A stretch of 64,000 nucleotides of DNA, taken from NCBI GenBank assembly GCA_946811185.2, contig OX328096.1, positions 65,990,845 to 66,054,844 on the forward strand, written 5' to 3'. Below, piece after piece: positions 63,893 through 64,000 of this stretch. Numbering within the stretch: position 1 is the stretch's first letter; each line of letters opens with the position of its first letter. Source of the stretch: Hippopus hippopus. Lineage: Eukaryota > Mollusca > Bivalvia > Cardiida > Cardiidae. The notes beneath the pieces are model-generated. The model ran no database searches. It was given only the letters and a program-made list of their open reading frames with translations, and was not told where the DNA came from. A program made the translations under genes and the position numbers.

Positions 63893-64000
63893 TGAGCCAT
63901 TTTCTGGCAAAAAGGGGTATCGCGGATCTCTGAGATGTCTGATACTAAGTAAGACATCACATAATCATGGATCAATAGAATTCATTTTGAATAAGAACCG
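63893..64000. repeat. GTCAGCCTGCGCAG palindrome family, cut by the window end
   Basis: GAGCCATTTTCTGGCAAAAA ... ACATCACATAATCATGGATC. Confidence 0.65.

Overview
The window looks like nuclear DNA of an invertebrate animal, most likely a bivalve mollusc. The basis is AT-rich, intron-bearing host sequence dense in short palindromic repeats, the 'GGGCCATAACTC' tandem-repeat type, a peptide-receptor gene with canonical splice sites, and a LINE, SINEs and mariner/Tc1/Kolobok-like DNA transposons. The species cannot be fixed from sequence alone.

Region 1 (1 to about 17,560) is an integrated, partly decayed Polinton/adintovirus-like element whose left end lies outside the window. Its core carries a protein-primed family B DNA polymerase (7098-11165), a divergently transcribed zinc-knuckle protein and a basic protein (6941-5900), an unknown ORF (11231-11884), an integrase C-terminal remnant (12312-12578), a small membrane protein (12575-12874), a penton-like protein (12871-13776), the last codons of a double-jelly-roll major capsid protein (13830-13964), an unknown Cys/His protein (14138-14602) and an adenain-like protease (14612-15109). 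Most of the integrase, the packaging ATPase and most of the capsid gene are not visible. The arms hold short one-gene cassettes in inverted order (180-1, 938-639, 5127-4987 on minus; 5433-5733, 15463-15669, 16188-16491 on plus). A 3.65 kb Kolobok-like transposon (1118-4765, TTAA on both sides) sits in the left arm.

The main discovery candidate is how these cassettes end. About 25-30 nt after each stop codon there is a 16-nt stem-loop of the form AGCCCT-TTTC-AGGGCT, followed by ACCCA or a close variant and then a purine-rich CCAAGAAAAGA/CAAGAAAGAG-like block. This is the layout of the replication-dependent histone mRNA 3' end (SLBP stem-loop, cleavage site, U7-pairing HDE). Nine copies are present, including one 24 nt after the capsid stop. 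The cassettes also share a promoter block with a CCAAT box, TGAGTCA, AGGTCAATC and a TATA box. The element therefore seems to tie a set of its genes to the host's S-phase histone processing pathway, while the protease and the basic protein keep ordinary AATAAA signals. Four genes carry single-base frameshifts in homopolymers, one cassette copy has an 8-nt deletion, and three in-frame stops are each explicable by C to T. The copy is thus either a young pseudogene or includes assembly errors.

Region 2 (about 17,560 to 64,000) is host DNA. The only confident host gene is the 3' half of a rhodopsin-like peptide GPCR on the minus strand (exons 20836-20737 and 19924-19177). The rest is intronic or intergenic sequence filled with repeats: a mariner relic (24.4-25.6 kb), a 5'-truncated LINE with RNase H (34-37.3 kb), a 135-bp-unit tandem array (38.1-39.3 kb), a 4.36 kb element with long inverted ends (42.9-47.3 kb), a SINE with 13-bp target duplications (51.6 kb), a Tc1 relic (51.9-52.6 kb), and many copies of at least five palindromic MITE-like families. 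Two stretches, about 26-28 kb and 41-47.7 kb, look like an old duplication of one another.
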